Shown here: positions 12,529 to 25,393 of the stretch, one piece after another
Layout: each line of letters opens with the position of its first letter
Numbering within the stretch: the first letter of the stretch is position 1
Assembly: GCA_022264855.1 (NCBI GenBank)
Contig: JABYQU010000022.1
Location: 434,001-498,000, forward strand
Reading direction: 5' to 3'
Origin: Lenzites betulinus
Lineage: Eukaryota > Basidiomycota > Agaricomycetes > Polyporales > Polyporaceae
Length of the DNA stretch: 64,000 nucleotides
Position numbers and translations under genes: made by a program
Notes under the pieces: model-generated
Database searches by the model: none
Told to the model about the DNA's origin: nothing
Seen by the model: the letters and a program-made list of their open reading frames with translations, nothing else

Positions 12529-13359
12529 CTAGTCGATGACGCCAAGATGGTCTTCTTTGATAGTTCCGATAGCGAACTGTCGGAAGTAAGAGCGTTGGGA
12601 GCCATGTCAGTCGCTCCCCGCCACAGTGCATAGAGAACATAGTATAGGGCGTTGCACGTACAATTTCTGTCGCGTCGACACGCGTTCCGACGATCTTTAG
12701 GCGTACCTTGGTGTTCTTTTCGATGATCTGCAGCGCCGTTGCAGACTCCGGACGCGTAGATGTGAGCAGCACTAACCTGGTCTTCTGACGCAAATGAGGG
12801 CGGATTCGAATTGGGGTCGAATCTCATGTCGGGGTGGATGAGCTAGGGGAACGCAGTCGCAGCGCCGTCAGTGATCAGCGGTCCCAAGGAAGAAGTGCAG
12901 CGTGGAGGGAGAGCTCAACACACCTGGTGCGAGACGAACACGGTCAAGGGTCCGACATCCGCGAAGAAGCCCATCTGCTCGACTGGTTGAATCGTGTTTC
13001 TCCAACTTAAGATGTGCACACGTACCTTCGTAACGTTGTTCACCACACCGTCCACGACTTGGCCCTTGAACGGCTTGAATACAATAGCCCGGTAGCGTGT
13101 CACGAATTCCGCCTGGCCACTCCCAGCCAACACCATGCCCTTCCCAATGTCCAAGATGGAGACAACAGCGATGATGTACCCGAATTCTCCAGAGCATGTC
13201 CCCTCGACATCTGAGTATAGTTTTGATTCCAGGAAGTTCAGCATCCGTGGACCGAAGTAGGACGGGTGGAGGAGGATCGTGTGCGAGAGCTCTTTCTGCA
13301 AGCAGTGAGAATGCGTGTGTATGCGTGCCATTTTCACCGCGGCTTACAATGAAGAACAT
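12529..13359 (-). CDS. RPB7: RNA polymerase II subunit RPB7
   Basis: RPB7 pairs with RPB4 to form the stalk of RNA polymerase II. The ATG at 13359 opens a four-codon first exon (MFFI, 13348-13359). Joined exons then read [33 protein letters not shown], the Rpb7 N-terminal fold up to [14 protein letters not shown], and then [15 protein letters not shown]. The next exons carry the OB-fold: [31 protein letters not shown] and the family-typical ending [15 protein letters not shown]. Five introns fit GT/AG rules and phase. Predicted length is close to 170-180 residues, as expected. Identity is strong across the whole protein. Confidence 0.93.
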
Positions 13360-13536
13360 GGTGGCAACGGGGAAGCCACGGCCTGAGCGCGTAAGGGGGG
13401 CTCTGCGGAGCGGACAAGCTAGAGCACTTGTGAGAGGACAGAGCAACAGTACTGAGCAGAGTGCGGCACCGGAAGTCCTCAATTATGATACGAGCGTGGA
13501 ACGAACTATAAAACATGACACTGTTAACAGCACCAT

Positions 13537-13610
13537 GGCCGACTAGCTCAGTTGGTTAGAGCGTGGTGCTAATAACGCCAAGGTCGTCGGTTCGACCCCG
13601 GCGTTGGCCA
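13537..13610 (+). tRNA. tRNA-Ile (anticodon AAT)
   Basis: A complete 74-base cloverleaf. The acceptor GGCCGAC pairs with GTTGGCC (two weak pairs), with discriminator A. The D arm contains AGCTCAGTTGGTTAGAGC. The anticodon stem-loop is TGGTG-CTAATAA-CGCCA, and the T arm contains GGTTCGA. No intron. A TATTTTTG run directly follows, serving as the Pol III terminator. Confidence 0.96.
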
Positions 13611-13964
13611 TATTTTTGTTCTTACTTCGCGATCTGCCCCATGTGAACATGTGAACGTCCATCTATTGCGAAGTACCCGTGATATATCCATCTACTTATG
13701 TGGCAGATAGCACGTATGTCTTGAACATAGCTAACATGTCATAATATGTTGGCTGCCGTGATATATTGCATTACCACTTATAACAGCACAGGAAGCAACA
13801 TTTACGTTCAGCAGGTGTACTTTTAGATCTTGCTCGTTCCGAAATGACTAGAGGTACCGCACGCGTGAATCTCTGCGATGCAGATTGTATTATAGCTGGC
13901 GTAGGCAAGTGTCGTCCATAGTATAACTGGTCTACAGGCATCACCACGTGCTCACTACAGTACT
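13611..13964. other. Intergenic, 3' flank of ATP4
   Basis: AT-richer spacer of 354 bases between the tRNA terminator and the ATP4 stop codon. No gene seen. The longer minus-strand reading frame that runs in from ATP4 is an unspliced intron read-through. Confidence 0.5.
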
Positions 13965-15090
13965 TCAGATCGCCTTGTTCTTGACGAGCTCTGGAGAGGT
14001 ATTGGTGAGCTCTTGGATCAACATAGTTTGGTTGAGAGCAGAACATACGCTCGATCTCGGCGAGGGCGCCAGTCAAGATCTCCCTTTGCGTCTTCTCGTT
14101 GTTGAGGTTCTTGAGCACGTTCTCAACGACAGTCTTGACGAGGTCGGCCTGCTCGCTCTCCTTGGCCTGCTGCTCGAAGCGGACCCAGCTGTCAAGGACG
14201 GCCTTGACCTCGGTGGCGAGCGCGACCTTCTGGCGCTGAACGAAGGCCTCGGACTCAAGCTGGGCAGTCTCCTGAAAACGCATTTCGACGGCGTTAGGCG
14301 GGGCTAGCCAGTGGTAGGGTGCCGGTGAAACACACCTTGGAGAGCGCAAAGAGGCCCTCGGTGACGGAGACAACATCCTTCATCTGCTCAACAGACTGGA
14401 TGCGGTCCTTGACGACCTGGGTGTGCTCCGTGCGAGACGCGTTCAGGATATCCTTGACGCGGTTGATGTGGCCCTGGGCCCAGTCGCGGTACGGCTCCTT
14501 CACGGCCTATAGAACGGGGTGTGAGTATCAGATGCGCACTGAGAGATGGACACCGCGGGTGGGAGTAATGGACGGAGGGGCGGACTGTTCACGCGTTCCT
14601 CGGGTACGTGAATCCAAGACTGAGTCTCCCCCCACGCTGCCAGACAGTATTTACCTTGTAGATGAAGCCAATGAGGATGAAGAAACCGGCAGCAATGACG
14701 GTCTCCTCGTTGACGACGTAGAGCTCCTGCGAGATGGCGGTGGCAAGGAGACCAGAGCCGAGAATGACAGAGCCAGTTTTTGTGACAAGGTTGGGGGACG
14801 AAGGGAGGCTGTTGATGATCTCCGCGGCGCGCTCCTCCGGCGGGGGCTTGGACGAGCTGGCCATGCCACGACTATACATACAAATAGTCGGTACTCTCCG
14901 TTAAATTTCTGGGCTGGATGTTTTCAGTATAACGGTGGGCACTCACGCGGCGAGAGCCCGGGGGATGGCAGAGACGGCCTGTGGCCTGACTCGGGAGGCT
15001 GGTGCAGCGTATGAGTTGTAAGCACATGGTAGGCCTTGGGAAATGCGTACCTGACGCCCTGAGGGAGGAAACGGCAATCCTGGACGCCAT
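13965..15090 (-). CDS. ATP4: Mitochondrial F1Fo ATP synthase subunit 4 (subunit b)
   Basis: Peripheral-stalk subunit that holds F1 to the membrane sector. The ATG at 15090 begins an Arg/Ser/Ala presequence spread over three small exons (MASRIAVSSLRAS, then SRVRPQAVSAIPRALAA, then RGMASSSKPPPEE). The matrix/membrane part follows: SLPSSPNLVTKTGSVILGSG, two hydrophobic segments (ATAISQELYVV and IAAGFFILIGFIYK), then the long amphipathic helix from AVKEPYRDWAQGHINRVKDIL. A further exon carries ETAQLESEAFVQRQKVALATEV and continues to ALTGALAEIE. A last intron lets the protein end LVKNKAI. The ending and both membrane segments match fungal Atp4. A downstream ATG at MASSSK was rejected as the start because it would lose the presequence. 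Confidence 0.92.
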
Positions 15091-15531
15091 GGACGATGAA
15101 GGTGAGGTGCTGGCGAACGACGTCGACAGTGAGCAGCTCTGCAGGCGCGCTCACCTGCCGTGGGAATCCCGCATTCCGATTTCTCACGATTGTGCTCCGA
15201 ACGTACTCCGAATCGCGTCGGCGCCTATTTCCCTCTCTCCAGTGCCATTCACAGTCACGGTTGTCCACCGCTAGCCAGTATACATACCGAGCTCAGCGAC
15301 CTGTAAATGTGTCACGACTGGGGAGTCGACCAAGCAATACAGTCTATGCTTGCTGCATGCACTTGTCCAGCATGTGCACTCCGAAGGAAGAACATTGCTC
15401 CGGATTCCGGAAGTCACACTAGTCTCTGCCGAGCCAAAGTTGGCGGCAGTTTACACTAGTAAGAACTGTATTCTTGACGAACCAGTGTATTTGCTGATCA
15501 TGGGAGTAGCTCCTGTAGACTACTAGTCCAT
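15091..15531. other. Intergenic, ATP4 upstream region and 3' flank of the epimerase-like gene
   Basis: These 441 bases separate two minus-strand genes. No coding or RNA feature was recognised. Confidence 0.5.
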
Positions 15532-16520
15532 CTAAACAGCGGCCCTCGCGGTCATGCCATCGACGTCCTCCCCCTCGATGGTATCCTCCCCGCTTTTGAC
15601 CCATTTCTCGACGGCAGAGTCAACAGGGTCTTCGCCAGAGACAAGGTCGACCCAGCCACCCTTCCAGCTACCTTGTGCCTTCTCGAACAAGCGGACAGCG
15701 ACCTCTGCCACGTCGACGCGGGACACGAGGCTCAGAGCGCGAGTCTTCCCCAGCTGCACGCGTCCAATCTCTGCGAACAGAGATCAATATTATCATCAAG
15801 GGGCGCCGGTGCTCGACAGTCGTAGAGTACTCACTCTCCGGCGGGATATCGTCAGAGTAGGAGCCCGGGCGAAGGTCGACGATCTTCATCCGCGGCGTCT
15901 TCCTCGCCGTAGCGGTGAGACACTCGTCCGCGGCGATCTTCGCGACGGTGTACGCGGGCGGGAGCAGCACCTTGCTGAACTTCTCGATGGCGGCCCACTC
16001 CTCGTCGGACCACCACGACGGCTTGTTGCGCCGCGAGTTGATGGCGGAGACGAGCAGGAAGGTGGTCACGCTCTCCGTCGCGGCGGACGCGCGGATGAAC
16101 GCGCAGGGGGCTGCGCCGTCGACTTGGTGCCACCGCGCGTCGGTACCTGCGGGGCCGGCACCTGTACGTATCATTGATTCAGTTTCGGCCCTCACAAAGT
16201 AATTCCAGGAGAGGGGACGGCACTGGCTTACCAGCACTGTATATGACGCCGGTCGGTTTGACCTTGTCGATGATCTGCTGGGCGTCGACCTGGGAGTGCA
16301 CGGCCTCGAGGTCACCGATGAGGACGTTCAGGCTTCCCAGAGCGCCGCCAGGGGGCGCGAAGTCCTTGGCCGCCGCGGCCGCCTTGCGAATGTCCGCTTC
16401 GTATTCGGCCTTGCGGATTACGGAGGTGACGCTCCAGCCGCGCGCAAGGATGCGCGGGGTCATGAGCAGGGCGACTTTGCCATGGGCGCCAAGGAGGAGG
16501 ATGTGTTGGGACGTCGACAT
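15532..16520 (-). CDS. NAD(P)-binding epimerase-like protein (atypical SDR, NmrA/YwnB-like)
   Basis: The ATG at 16520 starts a Rossmann fold with HILLLGAHGKVALLMTPRIL, the glycine-rich dinucleotide loop of atypical SDRs. It is followed by TSVIRKAEYEADI and IDKVKPTGVIYSAG. After an intron come FIRASAATESVTTFLLVSA, an insert rich in Trp (KPSWWSDEEWAAIEKF), and the YTVAKIAADE segment with the candidate Tyr-x3-Lys. The next parts are KIVDLRPGSYSDDIPPE and, after a last intron, RVDVAEVAVRLFEKAQ and a short acidic tail. The size and motif order suit the family that binds NADP and acts as sensor or reductase. Substrate unknown. A TATATA box on the minus strand at about 16563-16570 lies some 45 bases upstream. 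Confidence 0.8.
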
Positions 16521-17186
16521 TGTATGTGGATCTTCGATGGCCAGTGGTGGTTCTGGATGGCCGGTATATATTCTGCCAGGTATGTATGGCTCCACGGCAT
16601 ACGCTTTGGGACTATGACTCGTTAGGACGCTTTGGGAAGGCCTGAGAGTACTCCGAGTCGGTACTCGATTATAAGTCAGCGCATCCCGCAGCTGTGACTC
16701 AGCGAAGCTTCCATGCGGCACACCTCGAAGGATGGTCGACTGGCCGTGTAGTCAAGCCAGTGGCGATCCTTTGCAAAGAAGTTGTAAGGCTGGCGCGGCT
16801 GGGTGCCCTGTGATTCAAGAACCTGAAGAAGGCCTTCGTTTATGTACACGCTGCCCTCTTCTGCACCACCTACTCAATAAAGTTCCATGAATCTCAACAA
16901 CAACTTGAGTAATCAACATGGTGGGTCGGGTGGACGTCAACGCTAGTGTCGGGCTTAGCATCGGCGTTAAACACTTAACCCCAGGGTTCTTCGAGGCATT
17001 GGTTTGCAGGCTTCACGTATGGACATCAACGGGGAAATCGTCTGATATTATACGGCGATACGAAAGCAATTTAGACAACTTGAAGCACGAATGTACACAC
17101 CGAAAGCACACCATCCACAAAACCCCATCCGCCACCCCACTCCGGTCTCTTCAAGTTCCATGACTCGTGCACCCAGTGACACCGAC
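16521..17186. other. Intergenic, no gene seen
   Basis: 666 bases between the start of the epimerase-like gene and the stop of PAF1. No RNA gene or phase-consistent exon set was found. Confidence 0.5.
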
Positions 17187-18846
17187 TCACTCCTCCCCAA
17201 ACACATCCACAGCATCGACAATCTCATGCCGCGCGCCGTTCGCGCTGCCGTTGAGCCCATGTGCGGCCGCAGCCTCGTCGACCTCGCCCTCGGCGTCCGC
17301 GTCCGCGTCCCCGCGTGCGAGCGGGAAGAGCGGGTCGACGACCTCCGAGAGCGCGTCCTCGCGCTCCTGCGCCTCCTCCGCGCTCATCGGCGTGTGCGTG
17401 AGCTTCACCACGTCCCACTTGTCGCCGTACGCCTCGTACGTCTGCAGCATGTGGACGTCAGTACGCGCCACGCGGAAGGATGGGGAGCGAGAAGGGGGAG
17501 ACGGAAGACGTACGTTCACGCGCTTGCGCTTGAGGAGCATCTTGCGCTCGATGTTCTTGTAGTACGCGCCCTTCGGGCGGGGCAGCGCGCCCGTTTTGCT
17601 GTCGAAGACGTCCTCGTCCGCCATGCCGTCGTCCAGGACGAGCAGGAACTCGTTTGGCACTTCCTGTTCGACCTTGACGGTCTCGTAGTCGCGCACGAAG
17701 TGGAAGTGGGTCGGCTGCGGAGTGGGTGACTAAATCAGCAGCTGCGCAAGCGTTATGAACGCGGTAGGCGTACCTCGTCTTCGGGAGGGTCGTCGGGCGA
17801 GCGCGCGAGGCGATTGCGCTTGAACTCGACGGCGTCCTCGTCCTCTTTTGTGAGGTAGTACGCCAAGAAGTGGTCCCCGTCCGCCTCCATCGGACGCAAC
17901 ACCGCACAGTCGAGGCGCGGGTCTTCCACCTACGAGAGTCATGTCAGTACCGCCCTGAGCCGAACGGCTTCCGAACTCACCTCGAGTGGCCTGTCTCCCG
18001 GCCGCTCCGAGAACCGGAACAGGTCGTACGCGTTCGCCCAGATCTCCGCGTCGGGGAAGATCTCGAACTCCTCGACGGCAGTGAGCTCGGGCTTCGTGGG
18101 GTGCCGCAGCGCGGAGAGCTCAGACTTCGCGATGGCGGCGAAGGACGCGTCGATATCGCGCAGCTGGGCGTCGCGCGAGACGTCGATCGCGTGGTCTTTA
18201 TTGTGTTTGCTGGCGCGGCCACGCGTCAGCATGCATAGCTGACTGGGGGATTCTGGGAGGAGACGTACAAGTCTTGGGGGAGCGACGAGCGGGAGTAGCT
18301 CTCCCGACTGAGGTATTCGGTCTTCCGTAGCCAGGCGACGTTGGGCATGGTCGCTGCAGAGGGGTGGGACGCTCCAGGTGTCGAGGGGATGAATGGGGTC
18401 CCTGAGGCCGTAGGGTCTCCGAGAAGGAACAGGTCTTCTGGGTCGAGTTTTGATGGTTGGGTGGGGTCCGGATTCAGCTCTGCATGGACTGCAGTTAAGT
18501 CGTGTACTTGGGGGTGCTGGAGGCAGAGAGTCAAACCACGCACCAGAATCATCCCCGTTCTCCTCCCACAAGCAGTCCCACTGCGACAAATCAAGCGGCA
18601 TGCCCAGCTCGCCGTCCACAACCATCGGCAAGGGGGTACTTGCTGCAATCTCGTCCAGAAATTCGGGTCGCGCATAGCGCATGGGGTCGGTGGGTATATC
18701 GAGCAGCTTGGGGGGACATGGCGGCGCTGGTAGCGGATTGGTGTAGCGAACGCGCACGAGGAGGTCGAGTTTACTGCGTATGTCGCGCGTTAGGTCGTCT
18801 GGTGATGATATCAAATACACTGCGCTGACCTTTTCTTGAAACTCAT
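17187..18846 (-). CDS. PAF1: PAF1, subunit of the Paf1 transcription elongation complex
   Basis: Scaffold subunit of the complex that travels with RNA polymerase II and promotes histone modification. The start was placed at the ATG at 18846: a six-codon first exon (MSFKK) is joined over intron 18774-18829 to SKLDLLVRVRYTNPLP. This gives the family N-terminus directly. Next come PPKLLDIPTDPMRYARPEF and MPLDLSQWDCLWE, the conserved Paf1 block. Later exons contain the segments ending ELTAVEEFEIFPDAEIW and DLFRF, then KVEQEVPNEFLLVLDDG, RPKGAYYKNIERKMLLKRKR and VVKLTHTPMSAEEAQERED. The tail is acidic and ends VFGEE. The GTG-initiated frame that starts at 18820 was rejected as start because it reads intron. 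Confidence 0.9.
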
Positions 18847-19102
18847 GGTGGTCAGTAGCGAGGCCGGTAAATATGTTACCAAACCGCGACCGTGGAGGAT
18901 GGTCACTGACGCAAACAGGAACAACACTTCCCCAAGCGCCCGCCGTGGCTTTCTTTGCTCACAGTCTAGGGTTAGGGTCTACTACCTCTTGCTCGAATTC
19001 CCTCAGGTCATTTAGCAAGCACGAAAGCTTGTTGACATCCGCTGCGCTAGGCATAGCATCGTACAGGCTTCAAGGACACTTTTGAGACATATTTAAAGGA
19101 GA
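18847..19102. promoter_or_regulatory. Shared divergent promoter region of PAF1 and the ZNHIT2-like gene
   Basis: Only 256 bases separate the two start codons, so the two genes probably share control sequences. An ATTTAAAG stretch at about 19091-19098 lies just before the ZNHIT2-like ATG. No other element was identified. Confidence 0.4.
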
Positions 19103-20725
19103 ATGTCTGAAGAAACGCAGACAGAACCCGTCATAGCGTCTACCGCCGAGGCAGAATCTGTAACCACAGTGCCCTGTGTAATGTCAGTCTTTACTCTCTG
19201 CGACCTCGGTCAGCACGCCTGAAACCGCTCACAGTTGTCGGCGACAGTTCTCGCGCTACACATGCCCGCGCTGCAATATCCCATATTGCTCCCTCGTATG
19301 CTTCCGCTCCGAAGTACGTCGTTCCGCCACACCGCCGGGAGCACCGACTGACTTGCGCACAGAAACATGGCGACTGCTCGGAGTCGTTCTACCGCAAGGA
19401 GGTGGAGCTGGACGTGAAGACCGCGCCATCGGCGAGCGTAGAAGAGAAACGGCGCATGATGGACCTACTAAAACGCTTCGAAGAGGACGCGCTCGACGAT
19501 AGCCCGCTGCTCGAGGACTCCGACAACGACGAAGACGCGGATGGCCTCTCCCAGAGGCTCAAAAATGTCGACCTCGGTAACTGCATTCTGCTCGTCCTAG
19601 GCGTACACGCATACTGAGATGAAAGGCTTGTGGACAGATTCCGCGTCGTACGAGGAGCTTTGGGAGGCCCTGACCCCCGCGCAGCGCGAGAAATTCCTGC
19701 ACGCATTGAACGACCCGAGCAGCGAGCTCGCGCAGCAGCTGCTGTCCAGCGCTGAGTTGGAGAGGGAGCAGGTAGAGCCGTGGTGGGAAACACCCGCTCA
19801 GCCTCACTCGGACGACCTGCCTCTGCCCTCGGATCCAACAACAAATCGGAGGCATGGCGCGAAGCCGTCTATCATGTTTGTCCCAGCGCCGCTCGTGAAA
19901 CAGTCATCGGCCAACGCGCTGAGCGGTCCGCTCCTCCTCTACAACATATGCGCGCTGTGGTGAGTGTGCCGAAATAGGCTATGTGTGCGAAAGTATGGAT
20001 TGCGCTGACAATCCGTTGTGGATAGTGTTGCATACGCATATATCGTCCGTCACTTTTCCGTCTCGCCGTTAGCGGCACTCCAGCCCACAGATCCGGAGCG
20101 CAGCGAAATCAAGCGGTCAATATCGCAGCTGGTTCCCTTCCTCACCGATCGAAGATCGAACCTCGCGCACTCGTCGCTATCGGGCGTCGTAACGGATCTG
20201 TGGTCGAGGTTTCCACCCGTACGCCAGCACCTCTTACTTTCATATCGTTACCCTGCTTATGCACCAACACAGGGCCACATGGACTCGCGGTTCTTCTCGC
20301 TGCTGCTGAAGGACACGGCGTTACTCTTGCGCCCTGCCGCCGTGACTGTCGTCCCCCAGCCCGGTTCAAGCCTCACAGCAACAGAACTCGAAGCCCATCC
20401 TAGCAGAGACACACTCCGGGTTCTGTCCGATTTCGCAGAGTTCTTCGGCAGTCCTGCTGAGGGGACGCGGGGGGCCCACGGCGAGCCGGGTCAGCCAGAG
20501 GCGAAGTCGAAGCCGAACCACGTCGTGCACAAGCTTACGTTCTACGCCGCATATGTTTTGGGAACACCTGCGCCTATGCTGCGCGTGCTCGCGGATGAGG
20601 CGGCGATGAAGGCGAAAGCGCTAGAGAGCGAGGCCCAGCGAGAGGCGTCGGCTCACGGACAGAACGTCAGGCGAATCGGGCAAAACGAGAGTCAGGGGGC
20701 AGCGAAAATTGAGGAGTTGACATAG
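19103..20725 (+). CDS. HIT-type zinc finger protein, ZNHIT2-like
   Basis: ZNHIT2 links the R2TP chaperone machinery to assembly of snRNP and polymerase complexes. The first exon ends VTTVPCVI, and the intron GTCAGT...CACAG joins to C-RRQFSRYTCPRC. The HIT finger therefore reads CVIC...CPRC...YC..VC......H..C, with all zinc ligands present. After SESFYRKEVELDV come an acidic helix and EDSDNDEDADGLSQRL. The next exon carries DSASYEELWEALTPAQREKFL, the segment typical of ZNHIT2. The WWETP region, ALCVAYAYIVRHF and a C-terminal helical half follow. An additional 57-base in-frame intron near 20215-20272 is possible. It shares a promoter region with PAF1. Confidence 0.85.
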
Positions 20726-21086
20726 GTCACTATGGGGTGTGTAGCATGTGCCAGGAGTCAGTACTCAGGCCTCAGGGAGTAGGATGTCAAGCGTAGTTGT
20801 ATTGAATATTGGCTAGGATGTGTTGCAACTGTAGCTTAATGTGATGCATTGAGTGGTGTGTACGTCTAGGGTAGGTAATGCAGAACAGAGGTCTGGGCTC
20901 ATCTACAAGGTGACTTAAGTCTAGGACATGAACAGTCGAACGCTGCGCGATCTTACTCAACATATTATGCATGCGGCTCAATTATGTGCAGCGAGTGGCT
21001 CGGCCGATTCTAGGAGTGTTGTGCAGTCATTCCGTCTACCCGGTGTGTCTTGCACACGACTAACACTCACTGCAGCCGCCAACTCC
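20726..21086. other. Convergent intergenic region
   Basis: 361 bases between the stops of the ZNHIT2-like gene and ERV1. Nothing recognised. Confidence 0.5.
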
Positions 21087-21737
21087 TCAATCACAACTGC
21101 CGTCCGCCGGACCGTCCTTCCACCGCTCGTCCAGCTTCTCCACCGCGCAGTCAAACCGCTCCTTCCCCAGGCGCTCGTTCACCTGGTTATGCTGCTCGCA
21201 CAACCACCGGCTGAGCGTCGCGCGGCTGCTCACGTCCGGCGGGTGCGTCTTCATCTCCTCGCCGAGGTGCGTCGCGCACGTCGAGCACGGGTAGAGCACG
21301 GGCAGCGCGCGGAGGAGCGACAGCATGTTCACGCGGTGCGCCATCGTCGGCTTGTCCGGGTAGTACGCCGCGGTCGTGTGCAAGAACGTCCAAGTCACGC
21401 GCCCGAGCTGCTCGACGTCCGGCGGACAGTTCTCCGGGCGCGCGTACGGGTCGGGTTCCGCGGCGGGCACCGGGGCGGGCGCGGGTGTCTGTGTGGCGGC
21501 GGAGGTGGACGCGAAGCCGGTCCCGGTCGCGAATGCTGCCATCATGGCGGCGGTCTTTTGCGCGCCCTGTGGGGTCTGTTGGGTCTGCGCTTTGGGCTGG
21601 TCGACGCGCGGTTTCCAGTTGCGGAACGCGGTGCAGATCTTGCAAGGCTTTCCATCTGGGCCTATGACCATGCCAGGCGGAAGTGATGATTTGGAAGACG
21701 ACCCCGAGGAGCCTGCAGCCTTCTCGGAGGGAGACAT
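21087..21737 (-). CDS. ERV1: FAD-linked sulfhydryl oxidase ERV1/ALR
   Basis: Erv1 reoxidises Mia40 in the mitochondrial intermembrane space. The gene is intronless and encodes 216 residues from the ATG at 21737. The frame extends upstream to a TTG, but the ATG is the better start. Seen in order: a Ser-rich head; a shuttle pair GKPCKICTAFRNWKP; an Ala/Pro/Gln-rich linker; then the FAD domain with CPPDVEQLGRVTWTFLHTTAA, YPDKP, and the active-site YPCSTCATHLGEEM. The FAD-binding LSRWLCEQHNQVNERLGK follows. Both redox cysteine pairs and the Trp/His FAD contacts of the family are intact. The linker is longer than in yeast. Confidence 0.93.
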   Translation of the reverse strand: MSPSEKAAGSSGSSSKSSLPPGMVIGPDGKPCKICTAFRNWKPRVDQPKAQTQQTPQGAQKTAAMMAAFATGTGFASTSAATQTPAPAPVPAAEPDPYARPENCPPDVEQLGRVTWTFLHTTAAYYPDKPTMAHRVNMLSLLRALPVLYPCSTCATHLGEEMKTHPPDVSSRATLSRWLCEQHNQVNERLGKERFDCAVEKLDERWKDGPADGSCD

Positions 21738-21973
21738 TTCAAAAGTCAAGGAATCGGACGAGGATGAGTGAAGTAGCAGGAAGACATGTAACGAGAAGTT
21801 GTGTGGACGTGAGGGTTTGAGAAACGCTTACTACACTCGCGTGATACCCGACCTCGGAGTCGGCACGCTGGCGCTTAAATGCTATGTTCCGACACACTCG
21901 ACGTTTTGTACTGCAGCGTCCGCACAATATTACTAGTTGCACTCTTCCCTCGGGTACGTCGAGCAGGCAAAAA

Positions 21974-22079
21974 TGACGAGAGTGGGATTCGAACCCACGC
22001 CCTTTCGGACCAGATTGCTGGAGATTCGTACGAAGTAACCGCCTTAGTCTGGCGCCTTAGACCGCTCGGCCATCTCGCC
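21974..22079 (-). tRNA. tRNA-Leu (anticodon AAG) with intron
   Basis: Read on the minus strand. The acceptor GGCGAGA pairs with TCTCGTC, with discriminator A. The D arm is GCCGAGCGGTCTAAGGC. The anticodon stem CCAGA/TCTGG encloses CTAAGG plus a roughly 26-base intron, then A. A long variable arm (class II) and the T arm GTGGGTTCGAATCCCAC follow. The intron starts one base 3' of the anticodon, as is usual. A TTTTT run follows as terminator. Confidence 0.93.
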
Positions 22080-22824
22080 TTAAATTCACTCGCGTTGTAG
22101 TACGCCTGACCCAAGAGGCCAGCATGATAGCTACTGTGCCCGAGTTACCCAGGGTGAGACTGATAGGACGCCGAATTATAATCGCGGCATCGGACCACCA
22201 CCACGCGGGCGGGTTTCGAGGCTCTTTCGGGCACACGGGCATCATCTTACATCTCCTCACCATTCCCACCGGCCGGACTCATATCGGAGACGATGGGGAA
22301 GTATCCGCCGAGAGGAGGTCATGTTTGTCCGCCTGTGATGGGTCTAGTGACCCTTGCTCTTCTCCTCCACTAGCAGTTCCTGGCTCCTTCCTCTGTTAAG
22401 ATCCCAGATGTGGTGTGCGGAGAAGCACGAGCCACCCGCAATGTTCCACAGTTGCCAAATCGGAAACCCCGAAGCCCGAGGAGGCCCTGACATTGTGGAA
22501 GCGGCACAGAGCGGTGGCTGTTCCGGCAGCCTGAATCTGTGTATTGATCTCTTGGCAGCGACGGAGAGCATGGATCCATCTGCCGAGGCCGCCAGCATGC
22601 CTCCCCGAGTCTCAGTCTGCTTTCCGTTCCCCACTCTCGCGCCCTCTCTTGCCCCGCACACCGTCCACCGCTCGCAAGGACGGTGGGCCCGCTCTCCTCC
22701 CTCTTTCTCCGCTCTCTCTGCTGTCTCCTTCTGCTCGTCCAAGTCTCGCATGGTGACACGCTGAATCATCCTCCTCGGCCTCTATAACCTCCTCTCTTCC
22801 CTGGGCTCTACGCGCAACATCGCC
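22080..22824. other. Intergenic region upstream of the GH47 gene
   Basis: 745 bases without a supportable gene. The last part is pyrimidine-rich (about 22600-22810), common just before fungal start codons. Confidence 0.5.
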
Positions 22825-25043
<2,219 letters not shown>

Positions 25044-25393
25044 GCGGAGGGCCGCTCGTGCTTCCACGTGGGACCTTGCTATAATCTGTACTTCTAGTGC
25101 TCTATCTACATGGATCTGATACCCCATCCTCGAGACAGGTCTCCTGTAAGCTATAACGCACACTGCACCTTTCCCCGGCGGAAGGCAAGCCTCCGGCCCG
25201 GGGCCGTGCGCGGCTGCTCCAACCGCACAACGTAAGAAGTTGCGAAGTGCGATCATGCTACCTGCGTTATCTCTCACTCCCTCGCATTCACCACATGTGG
25301 GCTATCGTCTATACCTTCCTTATGCACGGGTGACGGCAGCGTACAGTATATAATAGCCAGGACGATGTATGCGGTATCGCGCGCACATGCGAA
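25044..25393. other. Intergenic, upstream region of the S28 protease gene
   Basis: 350 bases with no gene seen. A TATATAA stretch lies at about 25347-25353, some 45 bases before the ATG. Confidence 0.5.

Noticed and set aside
13771..13964. C-terminal extension of ATP synthase subunit 4
   Set aside because: The longer frame reads through a GTATGT...CCAG intron. Splicing gives the family ending LVKNKAI and a stop at 13965.
21974..22079. tRNA-Leu read with anticodon TAA
   Set aside because: With the CCAGA/TCTGG stem fixed, the seven-base loop after intron removal is CTAAGGA, which places AAG at positions 34-36.
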